A stretch of DNA of 64,000 nucleotides from Candidatus Solirubrobacter pratensis (lineage in GTDB: Bacteria; Actinomycetota; Thermoleophilia; Solirubrobacterales; Solirubrobacteraceae). Each line of letters opens with the position of its first letter. Position 1 is the stretch's first letter. The position numbers and the translations under genes are program-made. A model generated the notes under the pieces. That model did not search any database. It was given only the letters and a program-made list of their open reading frames with translations, and had not been told where the DNA came from. Location: NCBI RefSeq assembly GCF_000425945.1, contig NZ_AUEK01000007.1:496001-560000 (forward strand), written 5' to 3'. Below, piece after piece: positions 9,203 through 17,278 of the stretch.

Positions 9203-11656
9203 TCAGGGCGACGGAAGCGTGAACCAGAACCGCGAGCCCTGGGCCTCGACGCTCTCGAAGCCCATCCGGCCGCCGTGCGCGACCACGATCTCGTGCGACA
9301 GCGCGAGGCCTAGCCCCGTCCCGCCCACGCGCAGGTCCGCGCGCTGGACGCGGAAGAACTTCTCGAACACGTGCGGCTGCTCGGCCGCCGGGATCCCGAC
9401 GCCCTGATCGAAGACCGAGACGAGCACCTCGTCCGGCCGCCGCTCGACGGCGACGCCCACCGAGCCGCCGCCCGGCGAGTACTTGATCGCGTTGGACAGC
9501 AGGTTCGCCACCACCTGGGCGATCCGCGCGCGGTCGCCGACCGCCGTCGCCCCGTCGCGCGTGGAGTGCAGCTCGACGGTGTGCGCCGCGCTCTGGCCCG
9601 AGAACGTGCGCACCTGCTCGGCCAGCAGGTCTCCGACCGCGAACGGCTCGCGCACGAGCACGAGCCGGTCCTGCTCGATCGTCTGCAGGTCGAGGAAGTC
9701 GTCGATCAGCACCGACAGCCGCTTGGCCTCGGCGTGGACGGTCCCGAGGATCTCCTCGCGCATCGCCGGCGTCAGCTCGCGCGTGCGCAGGAGCTCCGCG
9801 TAGCCCAGCACGCTGGCCAGCGGCGTCCGCAGCTCGTGCGACACCGTCGCCATCAGGTCGGACTTCAGCCGCTCCGCCTCGCGCTCGCGCGTGACGTCGC
9901 GCAGCACGACGAGGCGGCCGATGCGGCGGCCGTCCAGATCGTCCACCGGCGCGCTGTAGCGCTCCAGCACCAGCGGCGGGTCGGCGACCTCCAGCTCGTC
10001 GGTGGCCGGCTGCTCGCCGTCGGCGAGCAGGTGCTCCCACCGCTCGAACAGCGCGTCCGGATCGACCGGCGCCGCGTCGAGATCCGCTCCGCGCGCCCCG
10101 ACGGCCTGGCTGATCGGCATCGCCAGCCGCCCCGCGAACGACTCCATGGCGGTGTTGGCGAAGACCAGCTCGGAGTCGAGCCCGACCAGCGCGATCCCCT
10201 CGCGCACCGTGTCCAGCACGACGCTGTTGATCTGCGCCAGCCAGCGGCGCTGCTCGTACGCGCTCGCCTCGGCGAGCGCGACGGCGGCCTGGCTCGACAG
10301 GCGCCGCAGCGACGCGGTCTCGCCCACGTCGAACGCCGCCTCGGCCACGGCGCCGAGCGTCGCGACGCCGATCGCCCGCTCGCCGTGGCGCAGCGCGACA
10401 TGCAGCTCCCACCGCACCGACGCCTCGCCGGCCAGCGTGCGCACCCGCAGCCGCGCGTGCTCGTGCGCGACGTGCACGACGCCGTCGCGCGCGACCGCCT
10501 GCGCCGCGGCGCCCTCGCCGCCGACGACGGTGCTGTCCGGCAGCTGCGCCGGGTCGAGCCCGTGGACCGCCGCCCGGATCCAGCGCGACTCGTCCCGCCA
10601 CGACTGCGCGTAGAGCACGCCGACGTCCGCGCCCGCCGCCTCCGCCAAGCGCGACAGCACGATCCTGGCGAGCGCGTCGGTCTTGCCCTCGGCCGCCAGC
10701 CGGTCGGCGAACTTCCCGTACAGCTCGGCGCGCCGCTTCTCCTCGGCGAGCTGCGCGGCGGTGCGCTCCAGCTCGTCGCGCTGCGCGCGGACCTCGTGGT
10801 TCGCGTCGGTCAGATCCGCCTGGCGCTCCTCGAGCTCGATCGCCTGCATCTCGAGCTCCGCGTTCTGGCTCTCCAGCTCGCCGCGGCTCTGCTCGAGCGA
10901 GCGCGCCATCGCGTTGAAGGACTCGGCCAGCCGGCCGACCTCGTCGCGGCGCGTCACCGGGACCTCGACGCCCAGGTCGCCGCGGCGGACGCGGTCGGCG
11001 GCGCCGGCCAGCCGGCGCACCGGTCTGACAACCGCGCGGGCGACGTACGTCGCGCCGAGTCCCAGCAGCAGGATGCACCCCGCCAGGCCCACGACGGCGA
11101 CCAGGATCGCCCGGTGCGACGCGGACTCGGCGTTGCGCCGGCGCGCGGTGGACAGGACGTCCTCGGCGCGCAGGAGGCCGGCGATCTTGCTCTGCAACGA
11201 CGCGGCGCGGGCGCTGCCCTGCTGGACGCGGGCCGCCCGGCGGCCGGAGGCGACGCCGAGCTCGCGCGTCGTGGTCATCGTCGGGTCGGCGTAGTTCTCG
11301 ACGTAGGCGACGGCGTCGTCGCGGACGCCCTGTGCGCGCCGCAGCTGGTCCGGGTTGTCCGCCACGAGGGTCTGGAGCTCGCTCGCCGCGTCGGGCAGCT
11401 CGGCGCGGACCCGCTCGTAGGACGCGAGCAGGTCGCGACTGCCGGCCACGAGGAAGCCGCGCAGCGTGGTCTGGACCGCCAGCAGCGCCTTCTCGGTCTC
11501 GTTGGCGGTGGCGATCACGACCTGGGAATGGCGCGCGGACTCGGCCGAGTCGCGCTGGCGGCCGATCGCGACCAGCAGCGCCGCCATCACGCAGGCGACG
11601 ACGAGCACGATCGCGGCCGCCGCCGCCACCGTGCGGGTGCGCAGGCTGCGGGTCAA
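9203..11656 (-). CDS. Membrane multi-sensor histidine kinase (CHASE3-like / HAMP / GAF / PAS)
   Basis: 817 aa from TTG 11656, which overlaps the stop of the cheR-like gene (TTGA). TM1 is at about residues 11-31 and is followed by a helical extracytoplasmic domain that resembles CHASE3. TM2 is at about 185-207, then HAMP, a coiled coil, GAF, PAS, HisKA with phospho-acceptor H607 (VSHELRTPL), and an ATPase domain with N-box (NLLSNAIKYS) and G-boxes (DQGVGIP, GGTGLGLAL). It should autophosphorylate and pass phosphate to a receiver, plausibly the one at 12368-12781. The starting TTG is inferred from coupling and from where the first membrane helix begins; no ATG fits. The stimulus is unknown. Confidence 0.9.
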   Translation of the reverse strand: MTRSLRTRTVAAAAAIVLVVACVMAALLVAIGRQRDSAESARHSQVVIATANETEKALLAVQTTLRGFLVAGSRDLLASYERVRAELPDAASELQTLVADNPDQLRRAQGVRDDAVAYVENYADPTMTTTRELGVASGRRAARVQQGSARAASLQSKIAGLLRAEDVLSTARRRNAESASHRAILVAVVGLAGCILLLGLGATYVARAVVRPVRRLAGAADRVRRGDLGVEVPVTRRDEVGRLAESFNAMARSLEQSRGELESQNAELEMQAIELEERQADLTDANHEVRAQRDELERTAAQLAEEKRRAELYGKFADRLAAEGKTDALARIVLSRLAEAAGADVGVLYAQSWRDESRWIRAAVHGLDPAQLPDSTVVGGEGAAAQAVARDGVVHVAHEHARLRVRTLAGEASVRWELHVALRHGERAIGVATLGAVAEAAFDVGETASLRRLSSQAAVALAEASAYEQRRWLAQINSVVLDTVREGIALVGLDSELVFANTAMESFAGRLAMPISQAVGARGADLDAAPVDPDALFERWEHLLADGEQPATDELEVADPPLVLERYSAPVDDLDGRRIGRLVVLRDVTREREAERLKSDLMATVSHELRTPLASVLGYAELLRTRELTPAMREEILGTVHAEAKRLSVLIDDFLDLQTIEQDRLVLVREPFAVGDLLAEQVRTFSGQSAAHTVELHSTRDGATAVGDRARIAQVVANLLSNAIKYSPGGGSVGVAVERRPDEVLVSVFDQGVGIPAAEQPHVFEKFFRVQRADLRVGGTGLGLALSHEIVVAHGGRMGFESVEAQGSRFWFTLPSP

Positions 11657-12378
11657 TGCACGCGCTCGTAGGCGTGGGGCGCGACCGGCCGCAGCCCGAG
11701 CGACGCGGCGTCCAGCAGCCGCTCGCTGCGGCCGAGCAGCAGCACGCCGCGGGTCGCCAGCGCCGAGACGAGCGCCTCGTAGAGCCTGCGCCGGGCAGCC
11801 GGTCCGAGGTAGATCGCCACGTTGCGGCACATGACCAGGCGCCAGCGCCCGGCCGGCGGGCCATCGTCGACGATGTCGCGCCGCTCCCAGCGCACGCGCT
11901 CCCGCACCTCGGGCGAGATGTCGTGACCCTCGTATCGACCCGCTCGCGCCGCGGCGATGTTCTCCTCCAGCAGGTCGCTCCCGAGCAGCAGCGCGCGCTC
12001 CAGCGCCCCCATGCGCTCGAGCACGATCCCGAGCGTGTAGAGCTCCGAGCCGTCGGCGCAGCCCGCCGACCATGCCGCCAGCCGGCGCCCGTCCTCGAGC
12101 AGCCGCGGCAGCAGTACCTGCTCGAGCAGCCGGAACTGCTCCGGATCGCGGAACATCGCGCCGTACGAGATCGCGACGGAACGCCGGAAGCGGGTGCGGG
12201 CGACCGGGTCGCGAGCCAGCATCCGCGCGAGCGATCCGGCGTCGCCGGCGCCTTCTCGCGCGCACGCCCGCGCGACCTGGTCGCTCACGTGCTCCGGCCG
12301 GAAGTGGGCGAGCGGGAGCCCGCCGGCCCGCGCGAGCGAGAGGTCGGCGGCCGCCGCGAGCGCGCGCTCAGAGCGCAT
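11653..12378 (-). CDS. CheR-family methyltransferase (non-operon copy)
   Basis: 241 aa. A SAM-dependent methyltransferase of the chemotaxis CheR fold: 'AISYGAMFRDPEQF' matches the CheR region that contacts SAM/receptor, followed by 'WSAGCADGSELYTLGI' and the 'VMCRNVAIYL' motif. It is shorter than typical CheR, with a reduced N-terminal helical domain. It sits between a receiver (11-bp overlap) and a histidine kinase (4-bp overlap), so the three are translationally coupled. Such CheR-kinase cassettes often serve sensory systems other than flagellar taxis. The substrate could be the kinase itself or an MCP; not known. Confidence 0.85.
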   Translation of the reverse strand: MRSERALAAAADLSLARAGGLPLAHFRPEHVSDQVARACAREGAGDAGSLARMLARDPVARTRFRRSVAISYGAMFRDPEQFRLLEQVLLPRLLEDGRRLAAWSAGCADGSELYTLGIVLERMGALERALLLGSDLLEENIAAARAGRYEGHDISPEVRERVRWERRDIVDDGPPAGRWRLVMCRNVAIYLGPAARRRLYEALVSALATRGVLLLGRSERLLDAASLGLRPVAPHAYERVH

Positions 12379-12781
12379 GGCGCACCAGATCCAGCAGCTC
12401 GACCGGCGAGAACGGCTTGCCGAGGTAGTGGTCGGCGCCCGCCTCCAGCGCCTGCTCGCGGTCGCCCGTGAGCACGCGCGCGGTGACGATCACGATCACC
12501 GCGCCGGCCGAGCGCGGGTCGGCGCGCAGCGCGCGGCACACGTCGAGCCCGGTCATCCGCGGCATCGCCCAGTCCAGCAGGGCGACGTCAGGCGGGTTCG
12601 CGTGCGCGAGCCGCATCGCGGCCTCGCCGTCGGCGGCCTCGTCGACGTCGATCTCGCCCACGTCGACTGAGAGCCGGATCAGCGTTCGCAGGCTGTCGTC
12701 GTCTTCGGCGATGAGAACGCGAGCGCGGCGGGTCGGCAGCACAGAAGGGCCGAACGTAGCCGGTGGCGGATGGGTCTGCAA
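12368..12781 (-). CDS. Single-domain response regulator
   Basis: 137 aa. Receiver domain with acidic pair (AEDDD, residues 25-29), phospho-acceptor D70 (LLDWAMP), conserved T/S (IVTA) and K (GKPFS). No output domain follows. The first ~17 residues are unstructured-looking. The only upstream in-frame start is the one used; the receiver fold begins near residue 20. It is the first gene of a coupled receiver-CheR-kinase set and probably receives phosphate from that kinase. Confidence 0.9.
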   Translation of the reverse strand: MQTHPPPATFGPSVLPTRRARVLIAEDDDSLRTLIRLSVDVGEIDVDEAADGEAAMRLAHANPPDVALLDWAMPRMTGLDVCRALRADPRSAGAVIVIVTARVLTGDREQALEAGADHYLGKPFSPVELLDLVRHAL

Positions 12782-12799
12782 TATGACCAGACGAAAGTG

Positions 12800-14653
12800 T
12801 CAGCGCGCCAACTGGGCTATGCGCGCCCTGCGCTTGGCACTGCTCGCGCTGGTGCTGAGGCGGACCGCGATGCGGTGCCCGCCGAGCGTTCCGGCCAGGC
12901 GCCCGCCGGAGCGCAGGGTCACCGTGCCGTGCGCGGCCTTGGACCCGGCGATCCGCAGCGTCAGGCGCGAGGTGCCGCCGCCGGTCACCGTCACGCCTCC
13001 GACCACCGTGTAGCGATCGACCGTGAGCCGTCCGCCGTGCGCGGTCCAGGTGCCGCCGCGCAACCCGCCGCCCGCGCTCGTGAGCACGGCCGCGGAGGTG
13101 ACCACGCGGAGGTCGTCGAACGTCGCCTCCAGCGCGCGCAGCGTGCGCCCGACCTTGCGCGGCACGCCGGGGAACCCGCGCAGCGACTCGAACCTCCGTG
13201 GGCCGTAGAGCACGCCCGGCACGCCGGTCGGCACGCGCCGGCAGGTGGCGGGGAAGCTCCGGCCGGCGACGAAGCGCAGCAGCGCGCGCTGGCCGCAGCC
13301 GCTCGGGTCGGCGCCGGTGATGGCGTGGCCGACGCCCGGCACGACGACGCGCTTGGCGCCCGGGATCTCGGCCGCCACCCGGGCGGAGACCTCCGGCGGC
13401 GTGCGCAGGTCCTCGCCGCCCTGGAGGATCAGCGTCGGGACCGCGGGATACGGCGGCTTGGGCGCAGGCGACGGTGGGCGCGGGACGTCGGGCCAGCGCA
13501 GGCACAGATCGATCTCGTCCTCGACGACCGACTGGGGGTCGAACGGCCGGAAGGCGTCCGGGCCGGCGACCGCGATCCGCTGCTGCGTCACGGCGGCGCG
13601 CTGCTCGACCGGCGTGCCGGGATCCCACGGCAGCGGCGTCTCCTCGCAGATCGTGGCGTAGCGGGCGGAGGAGAACTCGCTCGGCGGGCCGAGGTCGTCG
13701 AGGCGCGCGCTCTCGCGCAGTAGCCGCGCGAGCGGCGCGCCGTCGCCGGCCAGCGCGGACGTGACGGTGGCCGGGAGCGCCGCGCGCAGCGCCGGGTCGT
13801 AGTCGGCCTGGAACATCAGGTCCAGTAGCGCCGTCGGGCCGATCCGGATCGTGTGCGGGCGCCCGCGCGAGTCGTACGCGCGGCCCCGCATGGGCCTCGC
13901 GCGGACCTTCGCGACGAGCTTGGCGAGATCGCCCGCGGGATCGCTCGAGATCCCGCGGCACTTCGACGGGCACAGGGCGGCGAGCGTCGGCGCCATGGCG
14001 CGGAAGCCGGCGGTCCCGAACGGGTCGGCGTCATCAGGGTCGACCACCGAGTCGAGGATCAGCCGGTCCACGTGCGCCGGGAACGTGCGCGCGTACTCGA
14101 GCGCGAGCTCGGTCCCGTAGGAGATGCCGAACAGTGTCAGCTTCTCGACGCCGAGCGCCTGGCGGATCGCCTCCATGTCCTGCACGGAGTCCGGCGTCGT
14201 GTAGTGCCTGCGCGCGGCGCCCAGCGAGGCCGCGCAGCGCGCGGCGGCCGTCGTCGAGCGCAGGTGCGGGTCGTGCTCCAGCGCGGGGCAGCGCAGCAGG
14301 CCCGAGCGGCCGGTGCCGCGCTGGTCGAAGCCGATCACGCGGTAGCGGCGCGCGAGCGGCTCGACGATCGGGATCACGCCGAGCATCTCGCTGACGCCCG
14401 CGCCGCCGGGGCCGCCGGACAGGTACATCAGCGTCCTGCCCGACGTCTTGCCGACGCGCGCGACCCGCAGGGCGATCTGCCCGGGATCGGCGCCCGTGCG
14501 GTCCAGCGGAACGCTGACCGAGCTGCAGCGGACCCCGTCGAAATCCGGACAGGCCTTCCACGTCAGCGCCCGGGCCGCGTTGGGCACGGCCAGCAGGAAG
14601 ACAAGCGCGAGGAGCGCCGGGAGCGCTGCCCTGCGGGCCGTGGCGGAGACCAT
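12800..14653 (-). CDS. Secreted alpha/beta hydrolase, TAP-like (tripeptidyl aminopeptidase family)
   Basis: 617 aa with a Sec signal peptide (about residues 1-29, hydrophobic core LPALLALVFLLAV). The oxyanion/HGG-like element SGGPGG (79-84), nucleophile S178 in GISYG, D415 (QGGEDLRTP) and H443 (GVGHA) form the expected catalytic triad of the Streptomyces tripeptidyl aminopeptidase/proline iminopeptidase-like family. Cysteines are numerous, suggesting disulfides. Beyond residue ~485 there is a Gly/Thr/Val-rich, beta-looking extension of ~130 residues not usual for the family. Substrate unknown; likely peptides outside the cell. Ends 18 nt before the receiver gene and follows thpR by 19 nt. Confidence 0.88.
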   Translation of the reverse strand: MVSATARRAALPALLALVFLLAVPNAARALTWKACPDFDGVRCSSVSVPLDRTGADPGQIALRVARVGKTSGRTLMYLSGGPGGAGVSEMLGVIPIVEPLARRYRVIGFDQRGTGRSGLLRCPALEHDPHLRSTTAAARCAASLGAARRHYTTPDSVQDMEAIRQALGVEKLTLFGISYGTELALEYARTFPAHVDRLILDSVVDPDDADPFGTAGFRAMAPTLAALCPSKCRGISSDPAGDLAKLVAKVRARPMRGRAYDSRGRPHTIRIGPTALLDLMFQADYDPALRAALPATVTSALAGDGAPLARLLRESARLDDLGPPSEFSSARYATICEETPLPWDPGTPVEQRAAVTQQRIAVAGPDAFRPFDPQSVVEDEIDLCLRWPDVPRPPSPAPKPPYPAVPTLILQGGEDLRTPPEVSARVAAEIPGAKRVVVPGVGHAITGADPSGCGQRALLRFVAGRSFPATCRRVPTGVPGVLYGPRRFESLRGFPGVPRKVGRTLRALEATFDDLRVVTSAAVLTSAGGGLRGGTWTAHGGRLTVDRYTVVGGVTVTGGGTSRLTLRIAGSKAAHGTVTLRSGGRLAGTLGGHRIAVRLSTSASSAKRRARIAQLAR

Positions 14654-14672
14654 GCGATTGCGAGATTAGCGG

Positions 14673-15236
14673 TCAGCCAGCGAGGCTCACGGCGCGCAGC
14701 GGCGAGTAGCGCGAGCCCTTGGGGTGAAGCTGCGACCGATAGAGGGTGAGCCGGCCGGCGCTGAAGGCCAGCCGCTCGAGATGGGCTTCGGCGGCGCGGG
14801 GCGGCTGCGCATGCGGACGCACGCGCGCGACGGTGATGTGCGCCCGGTACGGCCGCCGCTCAGGCGTATAGACGCCGGCCGCCTCGAGCCCGCTGCTGAC
14901 ACCCGCCTGCAGCTCCCCCAGGGCGCCACCGGAGTCCTCCAGCGCGACGGTCAGCACGCGCGCGCGGCGCGGCGGCAGCAGCAGCGCGTCACCGAGGGCC
15001 AGCCGCGGCGCGGGCGTGCCGGCCTGCGCCTCCAGGACGCGGGCGATCGCCTCGACGTCGGCGGGCGGCCGGGACCCCAGGAACGCGAGCGTGAGGTGCA
15101 GCGAGTCGGGCGCGACCGGCCGCCAGACGTCCGGATCGGCGGCGGCGCCGGCCGCGGCCAGGGCGGCCCGCACGCCGGGGGGAAGGTCGAGCGCGACGAA
15201 CAGGCGCCACGGGCGCTCGCCGGCGCCGAGGCTCAC
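14673..15236 (-). CDS. thpR: RNA 2',3'-cyclic phosphodiesterase
   Basis: 187 aa from GTG 15236, overlapping the cinA stop by 4 nt (GTGA). The protein is a 2H phosphoesterase: both H-x-T-x motifs are present, H47-L-T-L and HITV in the C-terminal half. Family members hydrolyse 2',3'-cyclic phosphates of RNA ends (also called LigT). Length is as expected. cinA-thpR-recA order is typical of this actinobacterial lineage, although here other genes separate thpR from recA. Confidence 0.9.
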   Translation of the reverse strand: MSLGAGERPWRLFVALDLPPGVRAALAAAGAAADPDVWRPVAPDSLHLTLAFLGSRPPADVEAIARVLEAQAGTPAPRLALGDALLLPPRRARVLTVALEDSGGALGELQAGVSSGLEAAGVYTPERRPYRAHITVARVRPHAQPPRAAEAHLERLAFSAGRLTLYRSQLHPKGSRYSPLRAVSLAG

Positions 15237-16477
15237 GACAGCAGCCGGTGGAGCATGTGCATCGCGACCGTCGTGGTCCGCTCGCGCACGTCCGTGCGCC
15301 CGCCGGGCAGGCGCACGGCCTCCTCCTCGATCCGGTCGCCCGTCGAGACGCACAGGCAGACGGTGCCGACCGGCTTCTCCGGCGTCCCGCCGCCCGGCCC
15401 CGCGATGCCGGTGATCCCGATCCCGACGTCGGCCTCCAGGCGCCACCGCGCCCCGTGGGCCAGCGCCCGCGCGACCTCGGGCGATACCGCCCCGTGTGCC
15501 GCGATCACCGCCGGGGACACGCCCGCGAGATCGGACTTGGCCTCGTTGGAGTAGACGACGAGGCCGCCGAGGACGTACGCCGAGGAGCCCGCGCGGTCGG
15601 TCAGGCGCGCCGCCATCAGCCCGCCGGTGCACGACTCCGCGGTCGCGACCGTCCTCCCCGCCAGCGCGTCGGCCACCAGCTCGTCGATCGTCGCGCCGTC
15701 AGGCGAGAACAGCGTGTCGTGGTGGCGCTTGACGACCTGCGCGTGGAAGCGCTCGTAGGCGCCCCACGCCGGCCGCGCGAAGACCGTCGCGAGCTCCAGC
15801 TCGCCGCGCCGCAGGCAGGTCGTGATCTCCAGCGAGTCGGGTGGGTCGAGCTCGCGCAGCGTCGCGGCGATCTGGGGCTCGGGCAGCCCGTAGAAGCGCA
15901 TCATGCGCTGCTCGTAGCGTCCCGCCCCCGCCAGCAGCTCGCGCAGCGGCGAGGTCTCCGCCGCTGCCGCCCACATCGCCTGCAGCTCGCCCGGCGGGCC
16001 GGGGAGCACGACGATCAGCGGCCCGTCCTCGACTCCGACCAGCAGCCCGGGCGCCGTGCCGACCGGCTCGAGCACCGCCGCGCCGTCGGGCGCGAGCGCC
16101 TGCTTGCGCGCACCCGCCCGCAGCGCCTCCTCGTCGGCCCCGCGCAGCCGCGACCGCACGCGCATGACGCGCGCCCAGACGCGCTCCTCGAGCGCCGGGT
16201 CGTGGCGCAGCTCGCGCCCGGCCCACGCGGCCACGACGTCGGCGGTCAGGTCGTCGGCGGTCGGCCCGAGCCCGCCGCTGGTGACGATCAGGTCCAGGCC
16301 GGCGAAGAAGTCCAGCGCCGAGCGCAGGTCGTCCGGCCGGTCGCCGGTCACGAGGATGTGGGCGACCTGGACACCCGCGTCGCGCAACTGCTCGGACAGC
16401 CACGGGCCGTTGCGGTCGGAGATCGTGCCGTTGAGCACCTCCGTGCCGGTCACGACGATGCCGGCGCGCAGGCTCAC
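15233..16477 (-). CDS. cinA: CinA family protein (nicotinamide-nucleotide amidase / pyrophosphatase)
   Basis: 414 aa from GTG 16477, overlapping the upstream stop by 4 nt (GTGA). The N-terminal MoaB/MogA-like (COG1058) domain shows 'GTEVLNGTISDRNG' and 'TSGGLGPTADD'. The C-terminal amidase (PncC-type) domain shows 'TAESCTGGLMAARLTD', 'YSNEAKSDL' and 'GIAGPGG'. Together these hydrolyse ADP-ribose-type substrates and deamidate NMN in NAD recycling. Full length and both domains intact. Confidence 0.95.
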   Translation of the reverse strand: MSLRAGIVVTGTEVLNGTISDRNGPWLSEQLRDAGVQVAHILVTGDRPDDLRSALDFFAGLDLIVTSGGLGPTADDLTADVVAAWAGRELRHDPALEERVWARVMRVRSRLRGADEEALRAGARKQALAPDGAAVLEPVGTAPGLLVGVEDGPLIVVLPGPPGELQAMWAAAAETSPLRELLAGAGRYEQRMMRFYGLPEPQIAATLRELDPPDSLEITTCLRRGELELATVFARPAWGAYERFHAQVVKRHHDTLFSPDGATIDELVADALAGRTVATAESCTGGLMAARLTDRAGSSAYVLGGLVVYSNEAKSDLAGVSPAVIAAHGAVSPEVARALAHGARWRLEADVGIGITGIAGPGGGTPEKPVGTVCLCVSTGDRIEEEAVRLPGGRTDVRERTTTVAMHMLHRLLS

Positions 16478-17256
16478 CGGCGGCAGAGCCCCGCGCGCAC
16501 GGTGTCGGCCAGCCGCTTCGGCGTCCTGCCCGGCCGCAGCTCGTACCCCACGGGGTTGCCGGTGTTGGCCACCGGATAGGTCTTCCCGTTCGCGGTCAGC
16601 TTGACGTTCGCGTTGCCGAGGTTCAGCCGGAAGCGCGAGGACCGCAGCGTGCTCGTGCTCTTGCCCGCCTGCAGGTTGACGCCGTTGACGACGGCGCGGC
16701 CGCGCGCGTCGACCACGCAGACGTAGACGACCTGGCGCGCCGTCAGCCTCAGCGATACGACCTTCGGCGCGGCGTGCTTCTTCTTCGCCTTCTTCGTGGG
16801 CTTGGGCGTCGCCGCCGGCGTCGCGGTCGCCGTGGCGGTGGCCACGACGGGCGGCGGCTCGTTCTGGTCGCCGCCCCACTTGGTCCCGATCACGTACAGC
16901 ACCGCGAGCAGGACGACGGTGCCGAGCACGACGACGATCGCGGGGCCCGACGGGCCGCGCCGGCGCCGCCGCCGCTGCGCCGCCGCGCCGGGCTTGAACG
17001 GCCGCAGATCCTGCGTGGAGGGGCGCTCGTAGCGCCGCCGGTACTCCTCCACCAGCAGCCGCGAGTCGAGCTCGAGGTACTCGGCGTACGTGCGCAGGAA
17101 CGTCTTGACGAAGGTGGGACCCGGCAGCAGGTCCCACTCCTCGTTCTCCAGCGCACGGAGATACTTCGCACGGATCTTCGTCGCCGCCTCGACCTCGGTC
17201 ATGTCGATGCGGCGACGCATGCGCGTCTCCCGAAGCGTCTCACCGATCTCCGGCAT
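16474..17256 (-). CDS. RodZ-like membrane protein with N-terminal helix-turn-helix
   Basis: 260 aa. An N-terminal Cro/cI-type HTH (residues ~1-70; 'IGETLRETRMRRRIDMTEVE') precedes a basic segment, one TM helix (~106-124), a Thr/Ala/Pro/Lys-rich linker and a C-terminal beta domain of the RodZ (DUF4115) type. RodZ links MreB to the membrane in rod-shaped cells; in actinobacteria the function is less clear. Lies between ftsK (22 nt) and cinA (coupled), a conserved context. Confidence 0.85.
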   Translation of the reverse strand: MPEIGETLRETRMRRRIDMTEVEAATKIRAKYLRALENEEWDLLPGPTFVKTFLRTYAEYLELDSRLLVEEYRRRYERPSTQDLRPFKPGAAAQRRRRRRGPSGPAIVVVLGTVVLLAVLYVIGTKWGGDQNEPPPVVATATATATPAATPKPTKKAKKKHAAPKVVSLRLTARQVVYVCVVDARGRAVVNGVNLQAGKSTSTLRSSRFRLNLGNANVKLTANGKTYPVANTGNPVGYELRPGRTPKRLADTVRAGLCRR

Positions 17257-17278
17257 GAGCTTCGAGGCTACAAGCGTC

